Shown piece after piece: positions 1-10,654 of a stretch of 64,000 bases of DNA (the stretch's first letter is position 1; every line of letters starts with the position of its first letter). A model generated the notes under the pieces. It made no database searches, was not told the origin of the DNA, and worked only from the letters and a program-made list of their open reading frames with translations. Origin of the DNA: Meghimatium bilineatum (taxonomy: Eukaryota; Mollusca; Gastropoda; Stylommatophora; Philomycidae); NCBI GenBank assembly GCA_034231615.1, contig CM067316.1, positions 31,746,009 through 31,810,008 of the forward strand, given 5' to 3'. The position numbers and the translations under genes were made by a program.

Positions 1-19
1 ATACAGCAAAGTGGAAGAC

Positions 20-345
20 AAACATGATGCAAATACGTCACCACCAAAGATATCAACAGACCACAATATTTCGCCTTAGAACAGGCCACTGCAGGCTGTT
101 GGGTCACCTTGACCGATTGAGGATCTCATACATGGACAAATGTCCATGTGGATCGAGAACCCAGACTGAACACATACTTCACAGTTGCCCAACATACAAA
201 GAGCAGAGATAGCAGACCTGGCCAGAGGATACAAACTTGATAGAAAAGCTAGAGAAGACAGTGGACTACGCCCTGATGATAGACCTGCCAATATAACATG
301 ACCGCAGATGCTGAACGCAGTAGAAGAAGATGAAGATATTGGAGT
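20..345 (+). mobile_element. LINE 3' remnant, C-terminal Cys-rich tail
   Basis: The translation from 24 contains FRLRTGHCRL, then MDKCPCGSRTQTEHILHSCP and a Trp-containing tail. This is the C..C...H....C knuckle that ends RNase H-bearing LINE polyproteins, where the region before it reads RLRTGHC. The frame stops at 212 but the tail can be followed to about 345. Only the extreme 3' end of the element is present. It lies inside the intron before the last POLR1A exon, in the same orientation as that gene. Confidence 0.75.
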
Positions 346-1300
346 TTATCGAAAGTGAGATCATATGATATATAGAAAGTAATATAAATCTAAGCCTATC
401 ATTATAATAAGTAGCATTTTGCACTCTAAACTCTGTGGCTTTCAGATTAATTCATAAAGTGCAAACAACCATTGCGACACAAAGAAAATTTCAAGGCTCT
501 TTCGCGCTAAATCTATTTTATGTGAATTTTTAAAGACGCTGATGTCAATAAATACAATTTTTCGTGCACCCTAAGTAATGGCGGATAAGTACGCCCTAGA
601 TTGCGGGTTAGCATAGTGATATTCCTGCTTCTGCGCAGATACAATGTGCACTCATATGTCAAATATTTACCAACATTGTTTATGAAAGAACAAACGTAAG
701 AAATAACATCATGTAATCTTGAAAATGAATAGATTAACTGAAGGATTTTAGCTATTTGTAAACCTACTAATTCTTGTTTATGGGTGTGAACAAAATTTAA
801 CAAAAAAATTGTCAAAATAAACTGGAGTTACAGAGATGTGTTTTCTGAGAAGAATGATGAAAATACCATGGACAGCTAAGAAAACTGATGACCGTCTCAT
901 CATATGAGAACAGATAATGGCAATGTGAAAACTGGTCAGAAACAAAGTTTCATGACCAGATAAATAAAAAATGTAATATATAAGTTGGGACACAAGAAAA
1001 AAGAAAACTCCTATGATTTATTTATAGAACATGCTATGAGGAAGCTTGTTATCATCATGACTCTCAGTATACTATCATTTTACCATTCTTAAAGGAAAAC
1101 TAGCAGGACCCTATAAGTCCATATAGTTTAACAGTTTGTATGTAACTCTGGTGTTATTTTATACACACAAAAAAGGCTGAGAAAACTCCTTAGTTGTACA
1201 TCATATTATACAGTAATCCCATTCTTCATTTCCCATGCATAGAATGGAGTAGAAATTGATTCTGGCCATTTTTGAAGATGTATATTATTTTTTTACACAG
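346..1300 (+). other. POLR1A last intron, no further feature
   Basis: This is AT-rich DNA with stops in all frames. The small open frames here encode nothing recognisable. It ends in a polypyrimidine tract (TTATTTTTTTACACAG, ending at 1300) that is a good splice acceptor for the POLR1A terminal exon. Confidence 0.6.
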
Positions 1301-1591
1301 GAGATTCAGAATGTCTTCGGTGTGTATGGTATAGCAGTGGACTACCGCCATCTGTCCCTATTGGCAGATTACATGACAAGTCGTGGCATCTATGATGCCT
1401 TTAACAGACGTGACTTTGTGTACAATACATCACCTCTACAGAAGATGACATTTGAGACAACTATGAATTTTCTACTGAATGCTTGTATTTCTGGACATAA
1501 AGATCAGCTTCAGTCACCAAGTTCAAGACTGGTGGTTGGAAATATTGTGCGTGCTGGAACAGGGTGTTTTGATGTTTTAGATGTGTTATAA
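1301..1591 (+). CDS. POLR1A: RNA polymerase I largest subunit, terminal coding exon (partial gene)
   Basis: This exon encodes the last 96 residues of the catalytic largest subunit of RNA polymerase I, the nucleolar enzyme that makes the large rRNA precursor. It opens EIQNVFGVYGIAVDYRHLSL and continues LADYMTSRGIYDAFNR, then SPLQKMTFETTMNFL, SPSSRLVVGNIVRAGTGCF and a short end DVLDVL. These are hallmark blocks of the A190/RPA1 C-terminus (Rpb1 domain 5). Pol I subunits have no heptapeptide CTD, so stopping just after the GTG-F block is expected. The acceptor AG at 1299-1300 follows a T-rich tract and the phase is 0. The Met at 1256 upstream is intronic read-through, not a start. Stop TAA is at 1589-1591. 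Other exons must lie left of the window. Identity is by recall of the family, without alignment. Confidence 0.93.
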   Translation, partial: EIQNVFGVYGIAVDYRHLSLLADYMTSRGIYDAFNRRDFVYNTSPLQKMTFETTMNFLLNACISGHKDQLQSPSSRLVVGNIVRAGTGCFDVLDVL

Positions 1592-1964
1592 TGTGATGTT
1601 ATCAGCTGTGCATAAGAGTTGTGTGTTCTTTGCTGCATAATTTTCAGATTACTTAACACGACTATCATTTATATTACAAATGTTGTGCATTCTACATAAT
1701 TGTAAGAATACTGCTACTTCTAAAGCTTCCTGTTACAGGTGTTTTATATGGCTAAAACTGTCACTCACCACCAAACTTCTTTTTTGAGCATTCTTCATCA
1801 GCTCCTATCCATGAACTTCTTGACCGTTCATGTAACTTCTTTACAGTTCTCCTGTAAGGTTGTTGTTTATTAGCTAGAGCTGCTGAGTATCTATGCTCTT
1901 TAGCAGCAAATTTTAATTTCAGAAATCTGCAATTGTTTTGTAAACGAAAAGTGAAAACTAGAAT

Positions 1965-1970
1965 AATAAA
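1965..1970 (+). promoter_or_regulatory. Candidate POLR1A poly(A) signal
   Basis: This is the first AATAAA after the POLR1A stop, 374 bases downstream. No closer canonical hexamer was seen. In AT-rich DNA this motif is frequent by chance, so the assignment is tentative. Confidence 0.35.
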
Positions 1971-2010
1971 ATTTTACTAATCACTAGTCACACAGGAAAA
2001 CAAAGAAAAT

Positions 2011-2041
2011 TGATGTTTTCACCAATTGGCCTTTATCAAAA
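2011..2041 (-). ncRNA. Degenerate hammerhead-ribozyme-like motif
   Basis: On the minus strand the order is TTGATAA, A, a GGCCAATTGGT stem, then GAAAAC. This is the hammerhead layout (CUGAUGA, stem II, GAAA) with two substitutions in the first core block. It faces a better-preserved copy at 2466-2494 in inverted orientation about 430 bases away. It may be a terminal repeat of a Penelope-like or other retroelement. Catalytic activity is unlikely with the altered core. Confidence 0.35.
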
Positions 2042-2465
2042 CATAATATTATGACAAAAACAACAATGCACACATCATAGCATAATACAGTAAATAAAAA
2101 CCACAAATGCTAGAAGGTGAGTGATAAATTGTTTTATAACAGCTGGCTTCCCTCCCGAGAGTTTTACTCATTCCATTGGTAAAAATTGCACTGATTTAAT
2201 TGTGCTGAACCATTCAACGATTCTGCTTGACTACACTGGATTTCAGATAAGTTGTTTTTGTTTTTATATTACTTATATTTTTCATCTTTTATTATACTTG
2301 CTGTGTTTACATTTCCTTTTACTATCTCTTCTGTTATTGTTGTATTTGTCTTATTTTCTTCTTTTTTCTTTCTTTCATCTTATCTCCCTTAACATCTTCT
2401 TTTGCTCCTCTCTTACATCATGATTCTCTGTTTGTAATATTCATTTATTGCTGTGTGTTTTTGCC

Positions 2466-2494
2466 CTGATGAAGACTAATTAGTCGAAATGTCG
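2466..2494 (+). ncRNA. Hammerhead-ribozyme-like motif with intact core
   Basis: Reads CTGATGA (2466-2472), A, a palindromic stem II GACTAATTAGTC (2474-2485), then GAAA (2486-2489) and TGTCG. These are the two conserved hammerhead core blocks in the right order around a perfect 4-bp stem with AATT loop. One extra A sits between the first block and the stem compared with the canonical core, and I could not define stems I and III with confidence. Hammerheads of this minimal form are known in Penelope-like retroelements and related small repeats. A plain hairpin of a repeat terminus remains possible. Confidence 0.45.
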
Positions 2495-4124
2495 TTTGTT
2501 TCTGTCAATAGTGTGTTCTGTATTTTGCTGCAACACTCCCTACTGTTTTTTCCCCTGAATTCGGACAGTTGGTCTCTTTAGAGGTTTTGACCCATTGAAC
2601 ACTTTCATTACTATGCCTATTTATTCCAACTCTTTCCCACTGCCATGCTATTTTTTTTAGGGATGTTCAGTTTGCAAGTTATTTTAACCTTTGACAGGCC
2701 ATTAGAAATTTTCCCCTGCCACCTGATTCTATTTTTGAAAATTTGTGTATTGTTTTGAAAATACGATAACTTTTTTGTTGTTAGAGATATTTAAATAATA
2801 TTTGTACATATAAATAAAGAATTGAATACTTCATATATTGGTGTAGTTTTTGTTTGTGTGTGTGTGTGATACCAGATGTATGAGAAAGTGGTAAAGACTT
2901 TTTTTCACAAAAATCAAACACATAACAAACAAAACGGGAAAAAAATATTTTAAAATTACTAAACTTTTCCTTTTTTAATTTTTCTGAAGTAGGAACCCTG
3001 TAATAAACACCTAATCAGTATTTATGTTGTTTCATTGTCAAATCATCATAATATCACTGGTGAAAATGAATGAACCTTATAGATTTGCCATATATCGTTC
3101 TCTAAAGCTCTAGACCTGGTCATATTTGGGGTCACTCCAAAACAGTTGATCTTTTGACTTCTACATCACGAAAGCAGCGTGATCTACTGTCTATTCTACT
3201 ATGAAAACTAACTAACCTCAAATAATTCATCATCTGAATCACAAGCCATTATGATTTTTCTGAAAGTACGATAAAACAAAAGTCTATAAAATCAGGGAAG
3301 TGACTTTATCAGAATATCCGCACAAGTAGAGAATGTGGTAACAATGGTGTGAAAATTGAAAAACAAATATTGACGAAAAAGGATGATCGTCAAAGAAACC
3401 AAACTAGTTAGTTTAGAAATTCTGAGGAGATTAACTCAGCATGTCATACAGCTGAGAGCAGTTTCCAAGGAGAATCTGAAAAGATTGAAAAGTTATAGTA
3501 CTATATCAAATTAGTAGAATGAAAAAAAATAATCTGAATATAAGAACATAGTAGATTTCAAATGGGATCAAGTGTTCTGAATATCCAGAAGAAATCAAGA
3601 TAGAAAAAGGAATGACGGTTGAACAAATATCATGAACATTTTATTCTTATATAGAGAATGGGCAAATGAAGTACAATTCAATAAGTGATACGTCATTCAG
3701 ATCTGGAAATTTGTGGTGAATTACATAGTTAAATTTTGGATAACAAATTCTATATTTCGTGTGTGAATGACTAAAATGATAGGAAGACATATTATTCTAC
3801 TGCTCTTGGAAATTTAACGTGTGTCATCAAAAGGAATGGATGTCGGCAGAATGCTGGAGTTCAACTGGACTTTTGAATATTGGTATGTGTATATAAATGT
3901 ATATATAAATATGTGTTGACATTTCATGATGTTAATTAGTTGCTCATAAAATGGTATAAAAAACAAATACGGTATTTTTCAAATTGTTCATAAAGAGGAG
4001 TAATTTAGGACATTTAATCGTAGCGTAGTACCTGACCAAAGAATTCATCAAGGGAATTACATGATAAGTATATGTATTTTTATGTATATGACTACATGTG
4101 TAGAAATGAATTTTATTTGGATAG

Positions 4125-5175
4125 ATGATGATTAATGAAAAGTATGCAATTAATAAAACCATGATAATCAGCAAGGACACTGAAGAACAAGAGCTAAACA
4201 TAAACATACATGGAGAGAAACTAGAATAAGTAAAACATTATCAATATCTCGGACATATAGTCACAAATGATGGCAGATGTGAAGCAGAAGTTAAAATGAG
4301 AATAGGAATGGCCAAAAGTACCCTCAATGACATGAGGAAAATAGTAACATCTAAACAAATTACAAAGTTAAAAATGAGAATTATAAAATGCTACATCTAT
4401 TCTATATTAATGTATGGATCAGAAACATGGACACTAGATAAACAATTAGAAGACAGAATTCATGCCTTTGAGATGTGGATATATAGGAGATTATCCATTG
4501 TAGTATTTCAGTGGAATTTCCTATAGGGAACATAAGATCAATGTGTATGTAAGAAATAAAGTAGAGATGTGTGCAGGTGTCCAGGAGCCATTGCTTTCAA
4601 TAACTAGCATGGTTCGGACATGTATGCAGGCACGATTCTTTGTCAAAAACAATACTGCAGGGAACTGTCGAGGGTGGAAGAAGCAGAGGAGGACAAATAA
4701 AGACATGGACAGACAACATCAAGGAATGGACAGGCCTAGATATTTCCACACTCATCCGCATCGCTGAGGATAGAATTCGCTGGAGGACTCTGTGTGCTGA
4801 AGCATCCAATGTGGTACCCTTACGACCCTGAAGGGTTATGGGTTATTTGATTTGATTGATATAGGAGAATAGGGAGAACATCATGGAAAGAGAAGAAAAC
4901 AAATAAAGAGGTTCTAAGAACACTTAATATGAAGAAAGAATTACTAAGAGATAAAGATCAGGCAAATAAAATATTTTTGACACATTAAAAGACATGACAC
5001 CTTGCTGAAGACCTTGTTTGAGGGTCAAGTCAAAGGGAAACAAGCAAGAGGTAGACAGAGATACAAGTGGGAGAGTAACATCACAAGATGAACAGATTAC
5101 AGTCTAGCAGAGTGCACCACCAAAACAAGAGACAGGGAATGTTGGAGCCTTCATTTCGGAGATAGCATTTGATGA
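4125..5175 (+). mobile_element. LINE reverse-transcriptase 3' half, interrupted at 4491-4858
   Basis: The 5' part encodes ISKDTEEQELNINIH, HYQYLGHIVTNDGRCEAEVK, MYGSETWTLDK and FEMWIYRRL, the post-palm (thumb) region of endonuclease/reverse-transcriptase LINEs. After the nested insertion the element resumes at 4869 with GRTSWK and KKTNKEVLRTLNMKKELLRD, then the GHIKRHDTLLKTLLEG-type tail with frameshifts, ending in a GATGATG tail near 5175. Diverged siblings of the same family are at 42690-42975 and 63310-63850. The element is broken by stops. Confidence 0.8.
4491..4858 (+). mobile_element. Nested 5'-truncated LINE tail with target duplication
   Basis: A second LINE family has inserted into the one around it. 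Its translation reads LSKTILQGTVEGGRSRGGQ, KTWTDNIKEWTGLDIS and IRWRTLCAEASNVVPLRP, the C-terminal end of a common invertebrate LINE group. It ends in a TTTGATTTGATTGAT tail. The 10-bp sequence ATATAGGAGA occurs at 4481-4490 and again at 4859-4868, a target-site duplication that splits the host LINE reading frame. Confidence 0.75.
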
Positions 5176-5372
5176 TGATGCAGTTAATATGAGATTGATG
5201 ATTATATTAGGTTGATTAAGTTAAGTTAGGATGTTTGTATGACATTTGTATTTTGAAAAGTTAAATAATTAAAAGAGAACCATTTTGAAGAAAATTTATG
5301 AGTAAGATGTTATGTTGCAAAGAAGGTACAGAGAAAAAGAGATTGTTGAGAAGAATAAATGATATGGAAAAC

Positions 5373-6132
5373 AGTAACGTTTGGTTGTGAATGTCACAAA
5401 ACTAGTGATATCTCATGGTCAAGCTATTACAAATTATTTTGTACAACATGGCTGTTACTTCTATTCGCTAAGGATTACAATATTAACTTGTGTTTTTATG
5501 TATTCTTAAGTGTGTGAAGTAAAAATTCTGCAACCTTGGATAAGTGTAACTGTTCACACACCATTCAACATGTATTTACACACCGCTCTGTTCACTCATG
5601 TACATGATGTCACTCGGTCAAGCTAGGCCCGATAGCTAAAATTATGTTTAGCACTAGCAAAATGGAGAGCAAACTTCATCAAAAAAGCCCAGTTATGTTT
5701 ACGGGTATTATTTGTGCCTTATATCACATGAGCACAGTGCTACAGGTCTTCAGTCGGAAAACCTTAAGCAGGGGCGGAGAAACATCAAGTCATGTTTAAC
5801 GGCCATAGTGATCACTGGGATAGAACAGGGGCGTCTTCAAGGGCTAATAATCCCAAAATCTTCCTCCTTCAACTATTCTTCTATCTAGCCTTCACGAGTG
5901 GACCATAATCGCTGTCAGCATACAACAGCAACCACACCTCTGAAACTGCTTCAGCGTGTTTAAATCAGTGAAGGTGGCAAATGGGATCTGTGCCCATAAC
6001 CTCTGATGTATGGGCCCATGTCTGCCTTTTATTCAGAAAGAGTTAATTAGATCTTAGGGAAGTAAATCCAGTAAAGTTTGGTTGTGAATATCACAAACTC
6101 GTCATATCTCATGGTCAAACTATTATAAATTA
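5373..6132. repeat. Pair of 64-bp direct repeats about 700 bp apart
   Basis: The blocks 5373-5436 and 6070-6132 are near-identical direct repeats (both contain TTTGGTTGTGAAT and ATATCTCATGGTCAA). The DNA between them has no recognised coding frame. They could be very short terminal repeats or a target-type duplication flanking an insertion. I cannot distinguish these. Confidence 0.5.
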
Positions 6133-7210
6133 GTACCATGACACTTAGAAACCAGAAGAAACTAAGGTTGTTGCGACATCACATAGAAGTACAACCCACA
6201 TATACAATACACAATATAGATAAATAACTAAGATTAAATACGCTTATATAGGTATGTAGCAAATCTAAAGATGTGTTTCAGAAAAAAAATGAAAATTTTG
6301 TTCTTAACAATATTAGTACAGAGGAATAAGGGAAAGAGGTAGAAAAATACACAAAATAAAATGGGATCTTAACAGATGGAAATGGAGAACAGGGTGAAAT
6401 TGTATATTTATGGGTCAGTTTGTCACCCATGTACAACATTAACCTGAATGTAATTTTCGCTTCACATATTTCCTTCAAAGAATAAGCAAATTTTATTGGG
6501 TCACAGATCTAGCAAGAAAATGGACGGAAGTTTAGAAAAATGTCATCTATTGAGGACAGTAGGTGATGAGGAGGTGTTGCAGAAAATGTAAATCAAAATA
6601 TAATGCCTGTGAGAACGTGGGTGGAGATATTGTCAGGATTGATGTCAGCAGCTCAAGGAATATTATATATTAGGGGAAAACAGGAACTGATAGGTCACGT
6701 GACTAGTAATAGAGAAACTAATTATAGAGAACCAGCAACTGAAGAAGACTTTGGCAACATTGGGCCGCCAATTGAGTCAAATTTTCTTCATACAAAAAAT
6801 AGACGATCAAACAAATATAGGAATTATTACATGATGACAGGGAGAAATGAAAGGAGATACTACACATGACACGGTAGTGGGCATATTGTGTGAACCGAAT
6901 CGAGAATAACAGCAGGCATATGTTGTATGAATCCGGACGAATATTTTTTGGTGGTTTACAGAGGTAGATGTCCGAAACAATTTTGCCAAATTCGGAACAT
7001 TCCCAGACGTATTCATTCCATTGGATACGATCAGAAGTAGAAGGAAATCTTTCGCCTTTTTCCAATTTAAATACAAAGTGGACAAAAGAAATTGTTTACG
7101 ATTGGCACACCAACTATTCTGAAAGGAAGGAATAAGGGTAGATGGTGCACTATGAATTAACAGACAAAATAAGGATGGTCACCACTATAGAAATAAGAAA
7201 CCATACTTGA
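6133..7210. other. Intergenic, nothing recognised
   Basis: About 1 kb without an identifiable gene or repeat. Short open frames on both strands at 6600-7085 match no family I know and overlap each other. I see no motif supporting them. Confidence 0.5.
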
Positions 7211-7352
7211 GAGTGTAATGGTATGTATTTGTGAAGATCGTAGCGTCACAATAGAGTGTGACGGTACGTATTTGTGAAGATCGTAGCGTCACAATAGAGT
7301 GTGACGGTACGTATTTGTGAAGATCGTAGCGTCACAATAGAGTGTGACGGTA
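7211..7352. repeat. 43-bp tandem repeat, 3.3 copies
   Basis: Units start at 7211, 7254, 7297 and 7340 (partial). Units 2 and 3 are identical; unit 1 differs at a few positions. Each unit carries GTGACG near its start and CGTCAC near its end, so each can fold into a hairpin and each holds TGACG/CGTCA. There are no spacers of a different sequence, so it is not a CRISPR-like array. Confidence 0.9.
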
Positions 7353-7647
7353 AATGGCTGGTGATGATACAATCATCAACAATGAAATTCTATCAGAACA
7401 ATGATGATCCGTTCTCTCGTGCAATGACCAGATTACTATGTCCATTTAGTTATGGCAGGATAATACCATACTTGTGAGTGCACTGCACGATTTCTTGTCA
7501 GAACAAGAGTTTACCCTTGTACGGCAAAGAGAGGGCTGTATAATACTTGAGGCTAGGTTATTACACTATCTCAAGTGTGATTACTAATGCCGATACGATG
7601 AGTGAATAAACTACTAGTTGGTTACAACATCCATCAAAGTACGAACA

Positions 7648-7806
7648 CTTCTCCTTCAGCGTTAATTCTCAAACTCCCGTTGGATCTCTCTTGCAGCAGG
7701 ACCATGGTCCTATTAGATTTCCAGCAGGATGTAGTCTAGAAAATGGAAATGCGTTGTGTCGCCGTTTTATTTGCGCAAATGGCACGACACATCCATCTTC
7801 GGCGGA
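7648..7806 (-). repeat. SINE-like repeat, subtype A
   Basis: Minus-strand copy of a family whose plus-sense consensus begins CCGAAGAYGGATGTGT, continues GGCGCAAATAAAACGGC and CAACACAACGCATT, and ends TTTGAGAAT followed by a GAA-rich tail. Other subtype A copies are at 44504-44675, 50105-50255 and 60511-60685. No coding potential. Confidence 0.75.
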
Positions 7807-7904
7807 GTAGGAACACTAAGTCATAGAATTCTCAAATTCTGCATAGATATAATCTTCATATGAACATCTGGATAAACTTCAATTTAGCATCAATATAAAT
7901 CTCA

Positions 7905-8185
7905 AATATCTGTTAGATAAAAGCGATATATCAAAAATGCCAAAAGCTCAATAAGAACAACGGATGGAGTGACTGAACCTTTTGAAACAAGATCTGGAGT
8001 AAGACAATAAAGAAGCATGGACATGGACAGATACATGGACAGAATAATAAAGCTCACATCAACAAAGAGGAAAATATTGCAAATAAACCTGACGTGGAAC
8101 TTAATAATGAAATAAATGAACTTTATCTGCCGATGATCAAAGTTTAATATACAAAGATGAGGAAACTTAAAACGAAAATAAATGT
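7905..8185 (+). mobile_element. LINE reverse-transcriptase palm fragment
   Basis: One frame reads SIRTTDGVTEPFETRSGVRQ, the block before the RT catalytic motif. Another frame reads LSADDQSLIYKDEE, equivalent to the YADD catalytic box. Frameshifts separate the two. It is a decayed internal piece directly before an oppositely oriented LINE. Confidence 0.7.
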
Positions 8186-8189
8186 AACC

Positions 8190-10137
8190 ACTTTCAGGCT
8201 CGCCTTTCTCGCGGCATCAATCCACTGTTCGCGAAGGAGACCCATTTGTACCTTCTTAATTATACTCATAGAGTCACTCAAGATGCAGACCTACGTTACC
8301 TTCTGTGTGCATACCCACTAAAATGCGTTGGTCACCGCCATAGTCTCCATGGTCATACTACTCGTAGTGACCGCAAGGCACCACTCTCCTCACTGATCAT
8401 TTTACCTGCACACTGAGCTGTGAAGGCTCAAGCACTACGAACATGTCTAATCACAGATCCATCAGTGTATATAATCACATCCCCCTCTTTGGTATTCTCA
8501 CTGACCAAAGCCTGCACTTCTTTCTTCATAGCTGTGGGACACCATTCTCTGCATTCCCTGCTAAGTGATATTACTACTCTCAAACAAGTTTCGAAATTTG
8601 TGTGTAGACTTATCCATTCCGCATCTGCTGCCACATCCTGCAATCTGCACACTCTTTCTATGACATCCTCAGCACGTCCTATCCACGACCTCTCTCTCTT
8701 GAGTCTGCTGCCTTTAACTTTCTGTATTTTAGAATGCAACGGGTGTTCCTTATCTACATATATTTTAAGGTACGCCCGTGCACAGCAATACTGTAATCTG
8801 TGCTCAGCTGTTGGACAGTCAAGTATGTATCGCATAGCTCTTGTCGATGTGTCTCTTGTGCATCCCAGCATGATAAGCATTGCTGCATTCTGCATTCAAG
8901 AGTCAGTATTGCCAGTGCATATTCCACCACAGCCACAACCAAACCTGGTACAAAAGAAATAACCTCTGTTCACACTGCGCAGCAGCCATAACCTTCATTG
9001 CTGCTAAGCCTTTGCCTGCCCTCATGATAATGTGGTCAACATGTTCCCTGAAACCAGGCTGCTGTCAAAAAACACACCCAGATATCTCATTGTGCTAGTT
9101 CTTTCTAAACCTTTCCCGGACAACGAAACTTGTGGCATGGGTGTCTTTACCGTGTGGCTGTTCAAGGAAAACCACGTCACAAATGCCTTAGAAGGATTAA
9201 CCACTACTCCCGTATCTCAACACCAATTTGTCAGTCTGTCCAACTCCTTCTGTAGTTCAACGACGCACTCTTCTCGATTTCTGCCCTGTCTATACACCAG
9301 GATATCATCGGCATATGACATCGTTCTGCCAACACCTGTGATTTGATTGCCAGCGATATGTACTGTGTATACATTGAAAAGTACAGGAGATAAAAGAGAT
9401 CCCTGTGGCAGACCAGGGCTAATAACCGTTGGTGCAGATATCCAGTTACAACACATGAGAACTACTATCCTGTGTATCAGGACGGCACCAACCCACCGCA
9501 CGACAAAAGGATTTACTGCAAGATTTAGCAGCTGGTCCGTCAAGATATCCAAGTAAATATAAGTAGGAAGCCATAGGACAATTTTTTAAAATTCATGAGA
9601 CTAACGGGAATTGAACCAGTCCGTTCAACGGCACCAAATCGCCTAGCAACTATTGAACACGCGTTTTTCCGTACTTGACTGTCAAGTACGGAAAACTGTC
9701 AACTGTCAAGTACTAACTTTCCGTACTGTCCAGGTCATGCTAGGGTCAGGAGAAATGAAAGAGCGTGTTCGCTGGTAAAGCCTTGATCACATTTATGGAG
9801 ATGCGGTTAGTCAAGTACGGAAAAACGCGTGTTCAATAGTTGCTAGGCGATTTGGTGCCGTTGAACGGACTGGTTCAATTCCCGTTAGTCTCAAGATATC
9901 CAAGGACACCCTATTGTACGCATCCTCAAGATCTATTCCAACCGCACATGTCTCTATGGTCGAATCGAACCCCTCAAAAACATCCTGCGCAAATATGGCT
10001 GCATTCTGCCATGTCTTCTTTCCTGGACGATACCCTCCTAACAAGGCTAGTAAACACTTATTTCTTTCACGATAACACGATACCTTCCAGGCCACAATTT
10101 TTTCCAAAAGCTTGCCTATAGGCAAGCTTTATTCATT
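8190..10137 (-). mobile_element. I-like LINE: reverse transcriptase plus RNase H, split by a foldback insertion
   Basis: On the minus strand from 10125: PIGKLLEKIVAWKVSCYRER, LLALLGGYRPGKKTWQNAA and VGIDLEDAYNRVSLDIL (RT), then, after a gap at 9554-9890, LTDQLLNLAVNPFVVRW, ISPGLPQGSLLSPVLFNVY and MSYADDILVYRQGRNREE with the YADD catalytic box. From 8895 come the linker and the RNase H domain with GDVIIYTDGSVI, continuing in a decayed frame to about 8190. The layout RT then RNase H matches I-like LINEs. Sister RNase H pieces lie at 58850-60160 and 50740-51345. Stops and the insertion make it non-functional as written. Confidence 0.85.
9554..9890. mobile_element. Foldback element with 83-bp inverted arms and 14-bp target duplication
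   Basis: Arms 9597-9679 and 9810-9892 are exact reverse complements. The loop (9680-9809) encodes PGHARVRRNERACSLVKP, a scrap of LINE RNase H related to the one at 11985-12313. TCAAGATATCCAAG occurs at 9540-9553 and 9891-9904; removing one copy and the insert restores the LINE frame VSLDILTDQLL. About 43 bp (9554-9596) lie outside the left arm. The right arm contains GGTTCAATTCC, a tRNA B-box-like motif. A 14-bp duplication suggests target-primed retroposition rather than a cut-and-paste element. Confidence 0.8.
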
Positions 10138-10450
10138 ATGTTCCGTCGTCTTTTTTGTTCGCTTCGCTTCCACCTATATTTACGTTAGACTTTGTTGTTA
10201 CGGTAAAGGATCCATAGGCTTCGTGTTCTTCGTGCAGTAAATGCCCATGTGCAGCGCTGGATGATCGACCCGTTAGTGTAAATCACAACATCTGTGTCGT
10301 CTGCATGTTCGCAGATGATTGCCTTGACCTGAGCATCCACGCTTACATGGATGTGTTTCATGCACTCTCTATCGAGTGTAATGACGGTCTTGAGTGCCTC
10401 TTGAAAGACCATAGGAATAGACATTCATTCCTCGTCAAGAATTTTGTCTT
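10137..10450 (-). mobile_element. LINE RNase H N-terminal fragment
   Basis: The minus frame reads FQEALKTVITLDRECMKHIH, HADDTDVVIYTNGSII and WAFTARRT. It parallels the RNase H start in the neighbouring element (GDVIIYTDGSVI), but the first catalytic Asp is Asn here (YTNGS). It is a separate, dead copy of the same family. Confidence 0.65.
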
Positions 10451-10654
10451 CTGAGGCGGAAATCTATTTAACGGTACGACACATCCTCGGTACGTCACAT
10501 CTACAATTTGTCTTTCTTGATCCTGTTTCCCTTCACACGAGGGAGCTCACTGTGTGAATCTAGGAACAGAGATGACCACTTTTGGAAGTCTAGGGATTAT
10601 GACTGTTGCTGCTGATGCTCATCTACCACATTTAAGAACAACCTGTCTCTGAAG

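Larger units (their letters stand above)
1592..4120. other. Intergenic DNA downstream of POLR1A
   Basis: AT-rich sequence with no coding frame that I recognise. The 100-residue hydrophobic frame at 2121-2423 is a T-rich tract. It holds two hammerhead-like motifs in opposite orientation at 2011-2041 and 2466-2494 (separate entries) and a short GT run near 2855-2867. Nothing else is apparent to about 4120. Confidence 0.6.

Noticed and set aside
1256..1300. Upstream Met as start of the POLR1A exon
   Set aside because: The bases before 1301 are a T-rich intron end with a consensus AG. The residues before EIQN do not fit the family.
2121..2423. 100-residue hydrophobic frame
   Set aside because: Produced by a T-rich tract; no homology or splice context.
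7211..7352. CRISPR-like array
   Set aside because: Head-to-tail repeats without unique spacers, in a eukaryotic context.
8420..8962. 180-residue plus-strand frame
   Set aside because: It is the antisense of the RNase H/RT-linker of the minus-strand LINE; the minus frame has recognised motifs and this one has none.
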